Shown piece by piece: positions 32,211 through 38,968 of a DNA stretch of 44,206 nt. Each line of letters begins with the position of its first letter. The stretch's first letter is position 1. The translations under genes and the position numbers were made by a program. The stretch is from Collinsella sp. (GTDB taxonomy: Bacteria > Actinomycetota > Coriobacteriia > Coriobacteriales > Coriobacteriaceae), in the NCBI GenBank assembly GCA_019424905.1, contig JAHYYP010000013.1:1-44206 (forward strand), given 5' to 3'. The notes under the pieces were generated by a model. That model was not told the origin of the DNA. It did not search any database and saw nothing but the letters and a program-made list of their open reading frames with translations.

Positions 32211-32750
32211 TTAGGTGAAGAGAGGCTTTATGGCTGATAGGTAGTCTTTGGCTACGTCGGCTTTGTCGGCTTGGAAGTTGTGCCAGGCCCACCATTGGAC
32301 CATTCCTACGAAGCTTGAGGCTATGTGGTGTAGTAGGAAGCTTCGGTCCATGGTGCCGGCGGGGCCTGTGGGGTCGACGGGGATGGTTTCGGCTGCTCGT
32401 GACATGATGGTCTTGCGTAAGCAGTCGGCGAAGACGCGTGATCCGGCGCCGGCTACGAGGGCCCTTACACCCTGGCGTCGTTCCCAGAGGTTGTTGAGGA
32501 TGTGCTCGACCTGTACGAGCGGGTCATCGAGGGGCGTGCCGTCATCGTCGAGGGCATGGGTGCAGATATCGCACACGAGCTCGGCAAGCAGGTCGTCTTT
32601 GCTCTTGAAGAGCCCGTAGAACGTCGCGCGACCCACGTGAGCGCGAGCGATGATGTCGCCGACGGTGATCTTGCCGTAGTCCTCTTCGCGCAGCAGCTCG
32701 GAGAACGCCGCAACGATGGCAGCGCGGCTTTTTGCCTTGCGGGCATCCAT
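32211..32750 (-). CDS. TetR-family transcriptional regulator
   Basis: A 179-residue repressor-type protein. The N-terminal helix-turn-helix is clear: AIVAAFSELLREEDYGKITVGDIIARAHVGRATFYGLFKSKDDLLAEL (about residues 9-56), with the usual GRATFY recognition helix. The ligand domain is not recognisable. I start at ATG 32750, two bases after the larC stop, so it is the last gene of a larB-larC-tetR operon; an upstream in-frame start at 32798 would overlap larC by 46 bp. Position makes it a candidate regulator of the lactate racemase genes, perhaps through the dyads at 31139-31151 or 34521-34552. That is inferred only from context. Confidence 0.88.
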   Translation of the reverse strand: MDARKAKSRAAIVAAFSELLREEDYGKITVGDIIARAHVGRATFYGLFKSKDDLLAELVCDICTHALDDDGTPLDDPLVQVEHILNNLWERRQGVRALVAGAGSRVFADCLRKTIMSRAAETIPVDPTGPAGTMDRSFLLHHIASSFVGMVQWWAWHNFQADKADVAKDYLSAIKPLFT

Positions 32751-32752
32751 GG

Positions 32753-33682
32753 CTATGCGTCCACGTGAACGAGCAGGCAGCGAAGCGTGCCGGAGCAACC
32801 CTCGTAGGGGCGCTTACCGGCACCGTAGCCGACGGCCTCGATGCGGTAGCGGGCCGGCAGGTGCTCGGACGTGCGCAGTGCGGCGACGATGGCGGCGCCC
32901 GTGGGCGTCACGAGCTCGCCGGCGACCGGTGCGGGCGTGAGGGCGATATTGCCTGTTTGGCATAGGTTGACGACGGCGGGTACCGGGATGGGCATAAGGC
33001 CGTGGGCGCAGTGGATGGTACCGTGTCCCTCGGAGAGCGACTCGACCACAATATCCTCAATGTCCAGGTCGTCGAGGCAGATGGCGACCGAGCAGACATC
33101 GACGATGGAGTCGACGGCGCCCACCTCGTGGAACATGACGGTCTCGGGCGTTTTGCCGTGTGCCTTGGCCTCGGCGGCGGCGAGCGCGGTAAAGATGGCG
33201 AGCGCACGACGCTTGGCGCCATCGCTTAGCTGCGAGCCATCGATGATGGCGGTAACGTCCGCCAAAGAACGGTGGTGATGGTGGTGGGCGTGATGATGGT
33301 CCTCGTGGCCATGGTCGTGGGCCTCATGATCATGCTCGTGGCAGTGCTCGTGTTCGTGCTCGTGTTCGTGCTCGCCATGATCATGATGGTGGTGCTCATG
33401 CTCGTGCGTGTGCTCGGCAGCTGCTTCGTTGCCGTAGAGCCAGACCATATCGTGATCGTGGTTCTCGAGCTCCTCTGCAAGCTGGACGTCGAAATCGCAG
33501 GCGTCGATGCCATGCTTGCTTACGCGTGTGACGGCGATCGTAAAGCCGTCGACCGGCAGCGTGGCGAGCTGCTCGCGCAGGTGCTCCTCGCTGGCGCCTA
33601 GGTCGAGCAGGGCCGCGACGGTCATATCGCCGCTGATGCCCGAGGTGCCGTCGATGATAAGCGTGTGCTGATGATTGGACAT
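32753..33682 (-). CDS. larC: Nickel insertion protein LarC, N-terminal (LarC1) part only, with His-rich insert
   Basis: LarC puts nickel into the pincer cofactor in a CTP-dependent step. This 309-residue protein has the LarC1 features: IDGTSGISGDMTVAALLDLG at the start, ETVMFHEVGAVDSIVDV, EGHGTIHCAHGLMPIPVPAVVNL, ELVTPTGAAIV and finally EAVGYGAGKR. Residues about 87-137 hold 27 histidines alternating with Glu and Asp, a likely nickel store. The protein stops 20-odd residues after YGAGKR, where full-length LarC (about 400 residues) continues into the CTP-binding LarC2 domain. No LarC2 sequence is found in any frame downstream, because tetR begins 2 bp later. In L. plantarum the two parts are joined by ribosomal frameshifting; here that cannot happen locally. 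RBS TAAGGAG overlaps the larB stop. Confidence 0.9.
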   Translation of the reverse strand: MSNHQHTLIIDGTSGISGDMTVAALLDLGASEEHLREQLATLPVDGFTIAVTRVSKHGIDACDFDVQLAEELENHDHDMVWLYGNEAAAEHTHEHEHHHHDHGEHEHEHEHEHCHEHDHEAHDHGHEDHHHAHHHHHRSLADVTAIIDGSQLSDGAKRRALAIFTALAAAEAKAHGKTPETVMFHEVGAVDSIVDVCSVAICLDDLDIEDIVVESLSEGHGTIHCAHGLMPIPVPAVVNLCQTGNIALTPAPVAGELVTPTGAAIVAALRTSEHLPARYRIEAVGYGAGKRPYEGCSGTLRCLLVHVDA

Positions 33683-33692
33683 GGAATGCTCC

Positions 33693-34475
33693 TTAACGGG
33701 CGCAGGGCGTGCCGGCGCTCAGATGATTGATAAGACTTGCCTGGTAGGCGGCACCAAAGCCGTTGTCGATGTTGACGACCGAAACGCCGCTGGCGCAGGA
33801 GTTGAGCATGGCGAGCAGCGCGGCTACGCCACCAAAGCTCGCGCCGTAACCCACGCTGGTGGGAACGGCTATGACCGGACAGCTTACCAGGCCGCCGACA
33901 ACGCTCGCCAGTGCGCCCTCCATGCCGGCAATGGCGATGACCACCTGTGCCTGGGCAAGTTCCTCGGCATGCGCGAGCAGACGGTGCAGGCCGGCGACAC
34001 CCACGTCGTAGAGGCGGTCGACCTCGTTGCCATAGAACTCGGCCGTCAACGCGGCTTCTTCGGCGACGGGCAGGTCGCTCGTGCCGGCGCAGGCGACGAC
34101 GATGCGTCCGTTGCCGGTAGGGAAGGGCTTGCCGCCCACGAGGGCGAGCTGTGCGTCCGGGACATATCCCAGGTCGATGCCGTTGCCAAGAAGCTCAGCG
34201 GTGCGCGCGGCTTTTTCGGCATCCAGGCGCGTGACCAGGATGCGCTCCTGGCCGGCATCGCGCAGTGCTTCGATAATGGCGGCAATCTGATCGGCGGTTT
34301 TACCGGCCCCGTAGACAACCTCGCCGGCTCCCTGGCGCACCCCGCGCGAAAGATCGAGCTGCGCAAAGCCCAAATCGGCGGTCGGAGCCGTCTGGATGCG
34401 CGTGAGGGCGTCGGCAGGGGTGACTGCTCCGCCGGCAACATCGCTCAGCAATTGCTCAAGATCTCGCTTATCCAT
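33693..34475 (-). CDS. larB: Nickel-pincer cofactor carboxylase/hydrolase LarB
   Basis: LarB carboxylates nicotinic acid adenine dinucleotide and cleaves the phosphoanhydride, the first step to the LarA cofactor. The protein is 260 residues. The C-terminal half is PurE-like: GRIVVACAGTSDLPVAEEAALTAEFYG, then VVIAIAGMEGALASVVGGLVSCPVIAVPTSVGYGASFGG. The N-terminal part includes FAQLDLSRGVRQGAGEVVYGAGKTADQ, typical of the family. ATG 34475 has AAGGGA 7 nt upstream; the frame is open 11 codons further but without a ribosome site. Its stop overlaps the larC ribosome site (10 bp gap). larE, needed for sulfur transfer, is not in the window. Confidence 0.92.
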   Translation of the reverse strand: MDKRDLEQLLSDVAGGAVTPADALTRIQTAPTADLGFAQLDLSRGVRQGAGEVVYGAGKTADQIAAIIEALRDAGQERILVTRLDAEKAARTAELLGNGIDLGYVPDAQLALVGGKPFPTGNGRIVVACAGTSDLPVAEEAALTAEFYGNEVDRLYDVGVAGLHRLLAHAEELAQAQVVIAIAGMEGALASVVGGLVSCPVIAVPTSVGYGASFGGVAALLAMLNSCASGVSVVNIDNGFGAAYQASLINHLSAGTPCAR

Positions 34476-34520
34476 ATATGTTCCCTTCGACGGCGCAAAG
34501 TCTAGCACTCAAAGGGTATA

Positions 34521-34552
34521 TTTCCGAACACTAAGACAAAATTGTTCGGAAA
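34521..34552. promoter_or_regulatory. Perfect inverted repeat upstream of larB
   Basis: TTTCCGAACA (34521-34530) and TGTTCGGAAA (34543-34552), 12-nt spacer, 46 bp before the larB start and beyond the end of serB. On the minus strand TATACC lies next to the repeat as a possible -10. It is a good candidate operator of the larBC-tetR operon, or alternatively a weak serB terminator (no T-run). Confidence 0.55.
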
Positions 34553-34589
34553 CTATAGGACAGACTGATTCAATTGTTAGACGGATCGA

Positions 34590-35225
34590 CTAGTCGCGCA
34601 GGATGATGTCCATGGCGAGCATCAGGTTGCGCTCGTCGATGGTAAACGGGGCGGCCTCGCGCGTCTTGGGCTTGGCGCAAAACGCGATGCCCGTGCCTGC
34701 GGCCTGGATCATGGGGATGTCGTTTGCCCCGTCGCCGATTGCCACGGTGTGTGCCATATCGACGCCGCACTCAACTGCCCAGTCCAGCAGCTGGATGAGC
34801 TTGGACTCCTTGGTCACAATGTCGGCAGCCAACTTACCGGTGAGCTTGCCGTTCACGACCTCCAGACGATTGGCCAGGCAAAAATCGATGCCCGTGGCAG
34901 CCACGATCTTGTCGGCGACCTCGTGAAAGCCGCCGCTCACCACGCCGACCTTCCAGCCCTTGCTGTGCGCTGAGCGCACAAGCTCCAACGCACCGGGGGT
35001 AAATGTCACGCGCTCAAAGGTGCGCTCGAACACGCTCTCGTCCAGGCCGGCGAGCAGCCCCACGCGCTCCTCGAGCGCCTGCTTAAAGTCAAGCTCGCCG
35101 CGCATGGCGCGTTCGGTGATCTGTGCCACCTGCTCGCCCACGCCGGCCTCTTCGCCCAACAGGTCGATGACCTCCTGGTTGATGAGCGTGGAGTCGATAT
35201 CCATAACGATGAGGCGTGCAGTCAT
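34590..35225 (-). CDS. serB: Phosphoserine phosphatase SerB
   Basis: Removes phosphate from L-phosphoserine in the last step of serine synthesis. A 211-residue HAD-family enzyme. Motif I is VMDIDSTLIN, with nucleophile Asp and acid/base Asp near residues 8-10; here the family's usual F-D-x-D reads M-D-I-D. Motif II is VGVVSGGFHEVAD with the Ser near 96. Lys of motif III is in KESKLIQLL. Motif IV is AIGDGANDIPMIQAAGTGIAF. The N-terminal ACT-like domain of E. coli SerB is absent, as in many short forms. GGAAAGG precedes ATG 35225. It is divergent from aspS; larB follows in the same direction after 114 bp and is probably separate. Confidence 0.93.
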   Translation of the reverse strand: MTARLIVMDIDSTLINQEVIDLLGEEAGVGEQVAQITERAMRGELDFKQALEERVGLLAGLDESVFERTFERVTFTPGALELVRSAHSKGWKVGVVSGGFHEVADKIVAATGIDFCLANRLEVVNGKLTGKLAADIVTKESKLIQLLDWAVECGVDMAHTVAIGDGANDIPMIQAAGTGIAFCAKPKTREAAPFTIDERNLMLAMDIILRD

Positions 35226-35418
35226 GGCGGGCCTTTCCGAGTGCAGTTGTATTGGGGCACATTGTCGCACGCGGCGCGCCTTGGCGACGGCCACGGCGCG
35301 TCAATTGTTTCGTCTCCGTCAAGTCTTTGGGCAGGAGCTACTTTTCCGCGGCACATCGACACAGGTGCGATAAGATAGAACGCCATGTCTGGCTGCGCGG
35401 TTTACGCAGGCCGGGCAA

Positions 35419-35460
35419 ATCTGTACGACGCCGCCCGGAACGACACGGGGCGGCACAGAT
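35419..35460 (+). promoter_or_regulatory. Leader hairpin just upstream of aspS ribosome site
   Basis: ATCTGT (35419-35424) pairs with ACAGAT (35455-35460), and inside them GCCGCCC pairs with GGGCGGC (35430-35436 and 35448-35454). The aspS AAAGGAGG begins 6 nt after the hairpin. No T-box motifs were seen. It may affect translation initiation; the region 35226-35418 holds the divergent promoters, with GATAAGAT near 35368 a possible -10. Confidence 0.45.
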
Positions 35461-35481
35461 CCATAAAGGAGGATCACTGGT

Positions 35482-37269
35482 ATGAGCCAGACCCGTCCCA
35501 TCGACGAGCATTCCATGCACACCCGTACCTGCGGCGAGCTTCGCCGCGAGAACGTGGGCGAAGAGGTCACCCTCACCGGTTGGGTGAGCCGTCGCCGCGA
35601 CCACGGCGGCCTTATCTTCTGCGACCTTCGCGACCGCGAGGGCATCACGCAGCTCACCTTCGACCCCGAGCACTCCGACGGCGACGCCTTTAAGATCGCC
35701 GAGACCATGCGTCCCGAGTGGCCCATCAAGATCCATGGCGTTGTGCGTTCCCGTGGCGAGGAGACCACCAACGCCAAGCTCGCGACCGGCGAGATCGAGG
35801 TCCTGACCGACCACGCCGAGGTGCTCAACACGTCCGTCACCCCGCCGTTCCAGATCGAGGACGGCATCGAGACGAGCGAGGACACCCGCCTGCGCTACCG
35901 CTATCTGGACCTCCGTCGTCCCGAGATGATGGCCAACCTCAAGCTGCGCTCCGACTTCACCTTTGCCATTCGCGAGGCGCTGCACAACCGTGAGTTCATG
36001 GAGGTCGAGACGCCCTCCCTGTTTAAGTCCACGCCCGAGGGCGCCCGCGACTTCATCGTTCCCAGCCGTATTCAGCCGGGCAACTTCTACGCCCTGCCGC
36101 AGTCCCCGCAGCTCCTGAAGCAGCTGCTCATGGTCGGTGGCGTCGAGCGCTACTACCAGGTTGCCAAGTGCTTCCGCGACGAGGACCTGCGTGCCGACCG
36201 TCAGCCCGAGTTCACTCAGGTCGATATCGAGATGTCCTTCGTGGACCAGAACGATGTCATGAGCGCGCTCGAGGAGGTCCTGGCCGATGCCTTCGGTCGC
36301 ATGGGTGTCGAGATGCCCACGCCGCTGCGTCGCATGAACTACTGGGATGCCATGGACACCTATGGCTCCGACAAGCCCGATACCCGCTATGGCATGCACC
36401 TGGTCGACCTGACCGACATCTTTGCCAACTCCAAATTTAAGGTCTTCGCGACCGCTGCGAACGAGGAGGGCTCTGTCGTCAAGGCCATCAACGCCAAGGG
36501 TGCCGGTGCCTGGGCACGTGCCAAGATCGATAAGCTCGCCGGCGTGGCCTCCACGTTTGGCGCCAAGGGCCTGGCCTGGATCGCTTTTCGCGAGGACGGC
36601 TCCATCAACAGCCCCATCGTCAAGTTCTTCTCGGACGAGGAGATGGCGGCTCTGCGCGAGCGCATGGACGTCGAGCCCGGCGACCTTGTGATGTTCGCCG
36701 CCGGCCCGCGCCTGCTCTCTGACGAGATCCTGGGCGGCATGCGTTCTCACATGGCCAACGCGCTCGAGATCAAGCGCGAGGGTCACGACTTCCTGTGGGT
36801 CGTCAACTTCCCGCTGTTCCATTGGGATGAGGACCGCAAGGCCTATGCTGCCGAGCATCAGCCCTTTACCCTGCCGACCGAGACCGACATCGCCAAGATC
36901 GAGGCCGATCCGCTGGCGGCCGGTTCGTGCACCTACGACTTTGTCATGGACGGCTTTGAGGCCGGCGGTGGCGGTATGCGTATCCACAACGCCGAGATGC
37001 AGATGTCCATGCTCAAGCTCCTGGGCTTTACCGAGGAGCGCGCCGAGTCTCAGTTTGGCTTCCTCATGGAGGCCCTCAAGTTTGGTGCGCCCCCGATGGG
37101 CGGTTTCGCTCTGGGCCTGGACCGCGTGTGCATGCTGCTCGCCGGTTCCGACTCCATCCGCGACGTCATGGCGTTTCCCAAGACGGCCAGCGGCTCCGAC
37201 CTTATGTCGGGCGCCCCGAGTGCCGTTAGCGGCGCCCAGCTCAAGGACGTCAGCCTGCGCCTGATGTAG
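35482..37269 (+). CDS. aspS: Aspartyl-tRNA synthetase
   Basis: A 595-residue class IIb synthetase charging tRNA-Asp. The N-terminal anticodon-binding OB fold contains GWVSRRRDHGGLIFCDLRDREG (residues about 27-50). Class II motif 1 lies in the MEVETPSLFKSTPEGARDFIVPSR region, motif 2 is VAKCFRDEDLRADRQPEFTQVDIEMSF, the bacterial GAD insertion domain lies about 290-420, and motif 3 is GAPPMGGFALGLDRVCMLL. The presence of the GAD insertion marks the bacterial type. Whether it also charges tRNA-Asn depends on gatCAB or asnS elsewhere. The start ATG has AAAGGAGG 9 nt upstream, with a leader hairpin just before it. Confidence 0.97.
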   Translation: MSQTRPIDEHSMHTRTCGELRRENVGEEVTLTGWVSRRRDHGGLIFCDLRDREGITQLTFDPEHSDGDAFKIAETMRPEWPIKIHGVVRSRGEETTNAKLATGEIEVLTDHAEVLNTSVTPPFQIEDGIETSEDTRLRYRYLDLRRPEMMANLKLRSDFTFAIREALHNREFMEVETPSLFKSTPEGARDFIVPSRIQPGNFYALPQSPQLLKQLLMVGGVERYYQVAKCFRDEDLRADRQPEFTQVDIEMSFVDQNDVMSALEEVLADAFGRMGVEMPTPLRRMNYWDAMDTYGSDKPDTRYGMHLVDLTDIFANSKFKVFATAANEEGSVVKAINAKGAGAWARAKIDKLAGVASTFGAKGLAWIAFREDGSINSPIVKFFSDEEMAALRERMDVEPGDLVMFAAGPRLLSDEILGGMRSHMANALEIKREGHDFLWVVNFPLFHWDEDRKAYAAEHQPFTLPTETDIAKIEADPLAAGSCTYDFVMDGFEAGGGGMRIHNAEMQMSMLKLLGFTEERAESQFGFLMEALKFGAPPMGGFALGLDRVCMLLAGSDSIRDVMAFPKTASGSDLMSGAPSAVSGAQLKDVSLRLM

Positions 37270-37294
37270 GGAAGCGGCTACATATTGCCTGTAA

Positions 37295-37327
37295 CGAGGG
37301 AAGGACACGTGCCTTCCCTCGTTTTTT
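37295..37327 (+). terminator. Terminator of aspS
   Basis: CGAGGGAAGG (37295-37304), loop, CCTTCCCTCG (37312-37321), then TTTTTT. Perfect 10-bp stem. Confidence 0.9.
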
Positions 37328-37368
37328 ATGTCGTGACGTCATGGTTTGGAGGCTTGCCGTCGTGCGCC

Positions 37369-37569
37369 GGGAAACTACAACCCGGAATTTGCGTCCAGAA
37401 CGGGTCGCGCTTTCCCAAGGGGGGTCCTCTGGGAAAGCGCGACCCAGAATTCGGCAAAATAATGGGGCACAGTTTCCGGTTGAGCTGTCTAACGGAAACT
37501 GTGCCCCAGAATGAGCGCTCAAAACGGGGCAGGCTTTCCGCAACAACTGTCTGGCAGAAAGCCTGCCCC
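37369..37569. repeat. Array of 62-bp-period hairpins with covarying stems
   Basis: Three hairpins start at 37402, 37464 and 37526, exactly 62 bp apart. Each has a 15-nt left arm, 14-nt loop, 15-nt right arm and 18-nt spacer. Left arms follow GGGK-C-N4-TTTCCS; right arms are the complement. Between units 1 and 2, positions 4, 6, 8, 9 and 15 of the stem change as pairs. Spacers begin AGAAT or GGAAT. A fourth, upstream unit keeps its right arm (37369-37383) and spacer (37384-37401) but has lost its left arm. The only imperfect pair (37539 with 37556) is G-U on the minus strand, in the unit nearest the minus-strand lacI gene. Confidence 0.88.
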
Positions 37570-37575
37570 AGTTTC

Positions 37576-38592
37576 TTATAGCGAGTCTCTCTGGATCAGC
37601 TGCATGTGCATCACGGAGGTGGTAGGCTCGGCACCCTTGATCATGTCGAGCGCAATGTTGGCGGCCATGTGGCCTTCTTCGCGCAGGGGCTGGCGGACGG
37701 TCGTGAGCGCGGGGACGCAGCGCGTCGCAATCTCGTGATCGTCGAAGCCGACGACAGAAACGTCCGCAGGAACGGATAGGCCTGCCTCGTTGAGTGCGGT
37801 GATGACGCCAGCCGCGATACGGTCCGATCCGCAGAGCACGCCATCGAAAGCAATCTTGCGCGCGAGAATCAGGTGCATGGCCTGATAGCCGTCTCCGCTG
37901 TTCCAACCGGTATAGATAACGTTTGCGTCTGGGAGGTCTTCGCCCAAGACGGCGCGGTAGCCGCGCAGGCGGTCGACAACAGCGGGGTTGTCTTGCGGTC
38001 CCAACACGGCGACGATATCTTTGCGGCCGCGCCCCTTCATGGCGAGTGCCGCAAAGCGTCCGCCCTCTTCGTCGTCAGAGTAGACCGTCGAGAACACATC
38101 GCGATAGGGGTGGCCCTCGAGCTGGCCGCACAACACGGTGGGTACGCCCAGCTCGCGCAGCACCTCGAGCAGCTCGCTGCCTTTGTAGGGAGAGACGTCG
38201 ATCACGGCGTCGAACGAGCGGCGCTCAAAGTGCTCGCGTGCGCGGTTGCGCTCATGCGTAGAAGACGCCTGCAAGATAACGGGCAGATAGGACGACTCCG
38301 ACAGTTCCTCGGTAATGCCGCTCAAAAACTCGCTATAGGTGGGGTCGCTGAAGAGTTCACTCAGAGGCTCGGTCACGAGCACGGCGATGATTTCCGTGCG
38401 CCCGACAGCGAGCGCTCGGCCACGAGCGTTGGGGACAAAATTGACTTCCTTGGCCGCCGCGCGGACGCGCTTTTTGGTTTCCTCGCTAATGCGGGGCGAA
38501 TCGTTGAGGGCGCGCGATGCCGTGGAGCGCGACACGCCGGCAGCTGCGGCAACCTCGGCAAGCGTAGGTGCGGTGCGAACTGGTTGTGTCAT
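37576..38592 (-). CDS. LacI-family transcriptional repressor
   Basis: A 338-residue repressor. The N-terminal helix-turn-helix and hinge are typical: PTLAEVAAAAGVSRSTASRALNDSPRISEETKKRVRAAAKEVNFVPNARGRAL (about residues 9-61). The rest is a periplasmic-binding-type sugar sensor (IIAVLVTEPLSELF, DAVIDVSPYKG, VPTVLCGQLEG, DGVLCGSDRIAAGVITAL, VSVVGFDDHEIA). CAGGAG precedes ATG 38592. It is divergent from the beta-galactosidase operon, whose promoter carries three copies of a CAACCGGTTG palindrome, the usual form of LacI-family sites with a central CG. It very probably represses that operon and is released by a galactoside or its product. Its stop lies 6 bp from the hairpin array. Confidence 0.93.
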   Translation of the reverse strand: MTQPVRTAPTLAEVAAAAGVSRSTASRALNDSPRISEETKKRVRAAAKEVNFVPNARGRALAVGRTEIIAVLVTEPLSELFSDPTYSEFLSGITEELSESSYLPVILQASSTHERNRAREHFERRSFDAVIDVSPYKGSELLEVLRELGVPTVLCGQLEGHPYRDVFSTVYSDDEEGGRFAALAMKGRGRKDIVAVLGPQDNPAVVDRLRGYRAVLGEDLPDANVIYTGWNSGDGYQAMHLILARKIAFDGVLCGSDRIAAGVITALNEAGLSVPADVSVVGFDDHEIATRCVPALTTVRQPLREEGHMAANIALDMIKGAEPTTSVMHMQLIQRDSL

Positions 38593-38666
38593 GGCGTCTC
38601 CTGGAAAATGCGGTCGATGTTGTCACTGATACGGGCTAGTGCGGATACAGCTTACTATAGTGCGCC

Positions 38667-38679
38667 TGAACAGCGTTCA
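38667..38679. promoter_or_regulatory. Small dyad upstream of lacI-type gene
   Basis: TGAAC-AGC-GTTCA, next to TATAGT on the minus strand (about 38654-38659), a possible -10 of the repressor gene. Another hairpin CTGAGT-TTCGAT-ACTCAG lies at 38795-38812. Otherwise 38680-38834 shows nothing. Confidence 0.3.
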
Positions 38680-38835
38680 TGATATCCGGTGACCGGTGTC
38701 GTTTTGCAACCAAGCCGAAATCGAATACGTCTCGTGTGGGTGAGATATCAGCGGGCGTGGAGGTTGCCTACGAGCTTAAGAACGATGTCTTGTGCTGAGT
38801 TTCGATACTCAGGGTGACATAAGTGTTGCGATTGT

Positions 38836-38849
38836 ACAACCGGTTGCAC
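38836..38849. promoter_or_regulatory. LacI-type operator 1
   Basis: ACAACCGGTTGCAC with core palindrome CAACCGGTTG (38837-38846). Centred about 83 bp before the predicted transcription start, 45 bp upstream of operator 2. Confidence 0.75.
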
Positions 38850-38880
38850 CGTTAACCCGGCCAAATCGACCGTTCAGCGG

Positions 38881-38894
38881 ACAACCGGTTGCAC
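38881..38894. promoter_or_regulatory. LacI-type operator 2, overlapping the -35
   Basis: Identical 14-mer ACAACCGGTTGCAC. Its last six bases (38889-38894) are also the -35 TTGCAC of the lacZ promoter, so repressor binding would block RNA polymerase. Confidence 0.78.
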
Positions 38895-38918
38895 AGTATT
38901 TTGCATCGCCCGTAAGAT
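38889..38918 (+). promoter_or_regulatory. Promoter of beta-galactosidase operon
   Basis: TTGCAC (38889-38894) and TAAGAT (38913-38918), 18-bp spacer. Predicted start near 38925, inside operator 3. Confidence 0.6.
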
Positions 38919-38922
38919 AAGG

Positions 38923-38936
38923 ACAACCGGTTGCAC
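38923..38936. promoter_or_regulatory. LacI-type operator 3, at the transcription start
   Basis: Third identical ACAACCGGTTGCAC, 42 bp (four helical turns) downstream of operator 2 and covering the predicted +1, the place of the main operator in classical lac control. Confidence 0.75.
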
Positions 38937-38968
38937 AAGAATCACTACGATGATGAAGGAGCATCACC

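Noticed and set aside
32753..32800. Ribosomal frameshift producing full LarC
   Set aside because: All frames downstream of the larC stop belong to or lie opposite tetR; no LarC2 sequence is available to be joined.
37402..37569. CRISPR array
   Set aside because: The period is regular, but the whole 44-nt hairpin varies and there are only three to four units; no cas genes. The conserved feature is pairing, not repeat sequence.
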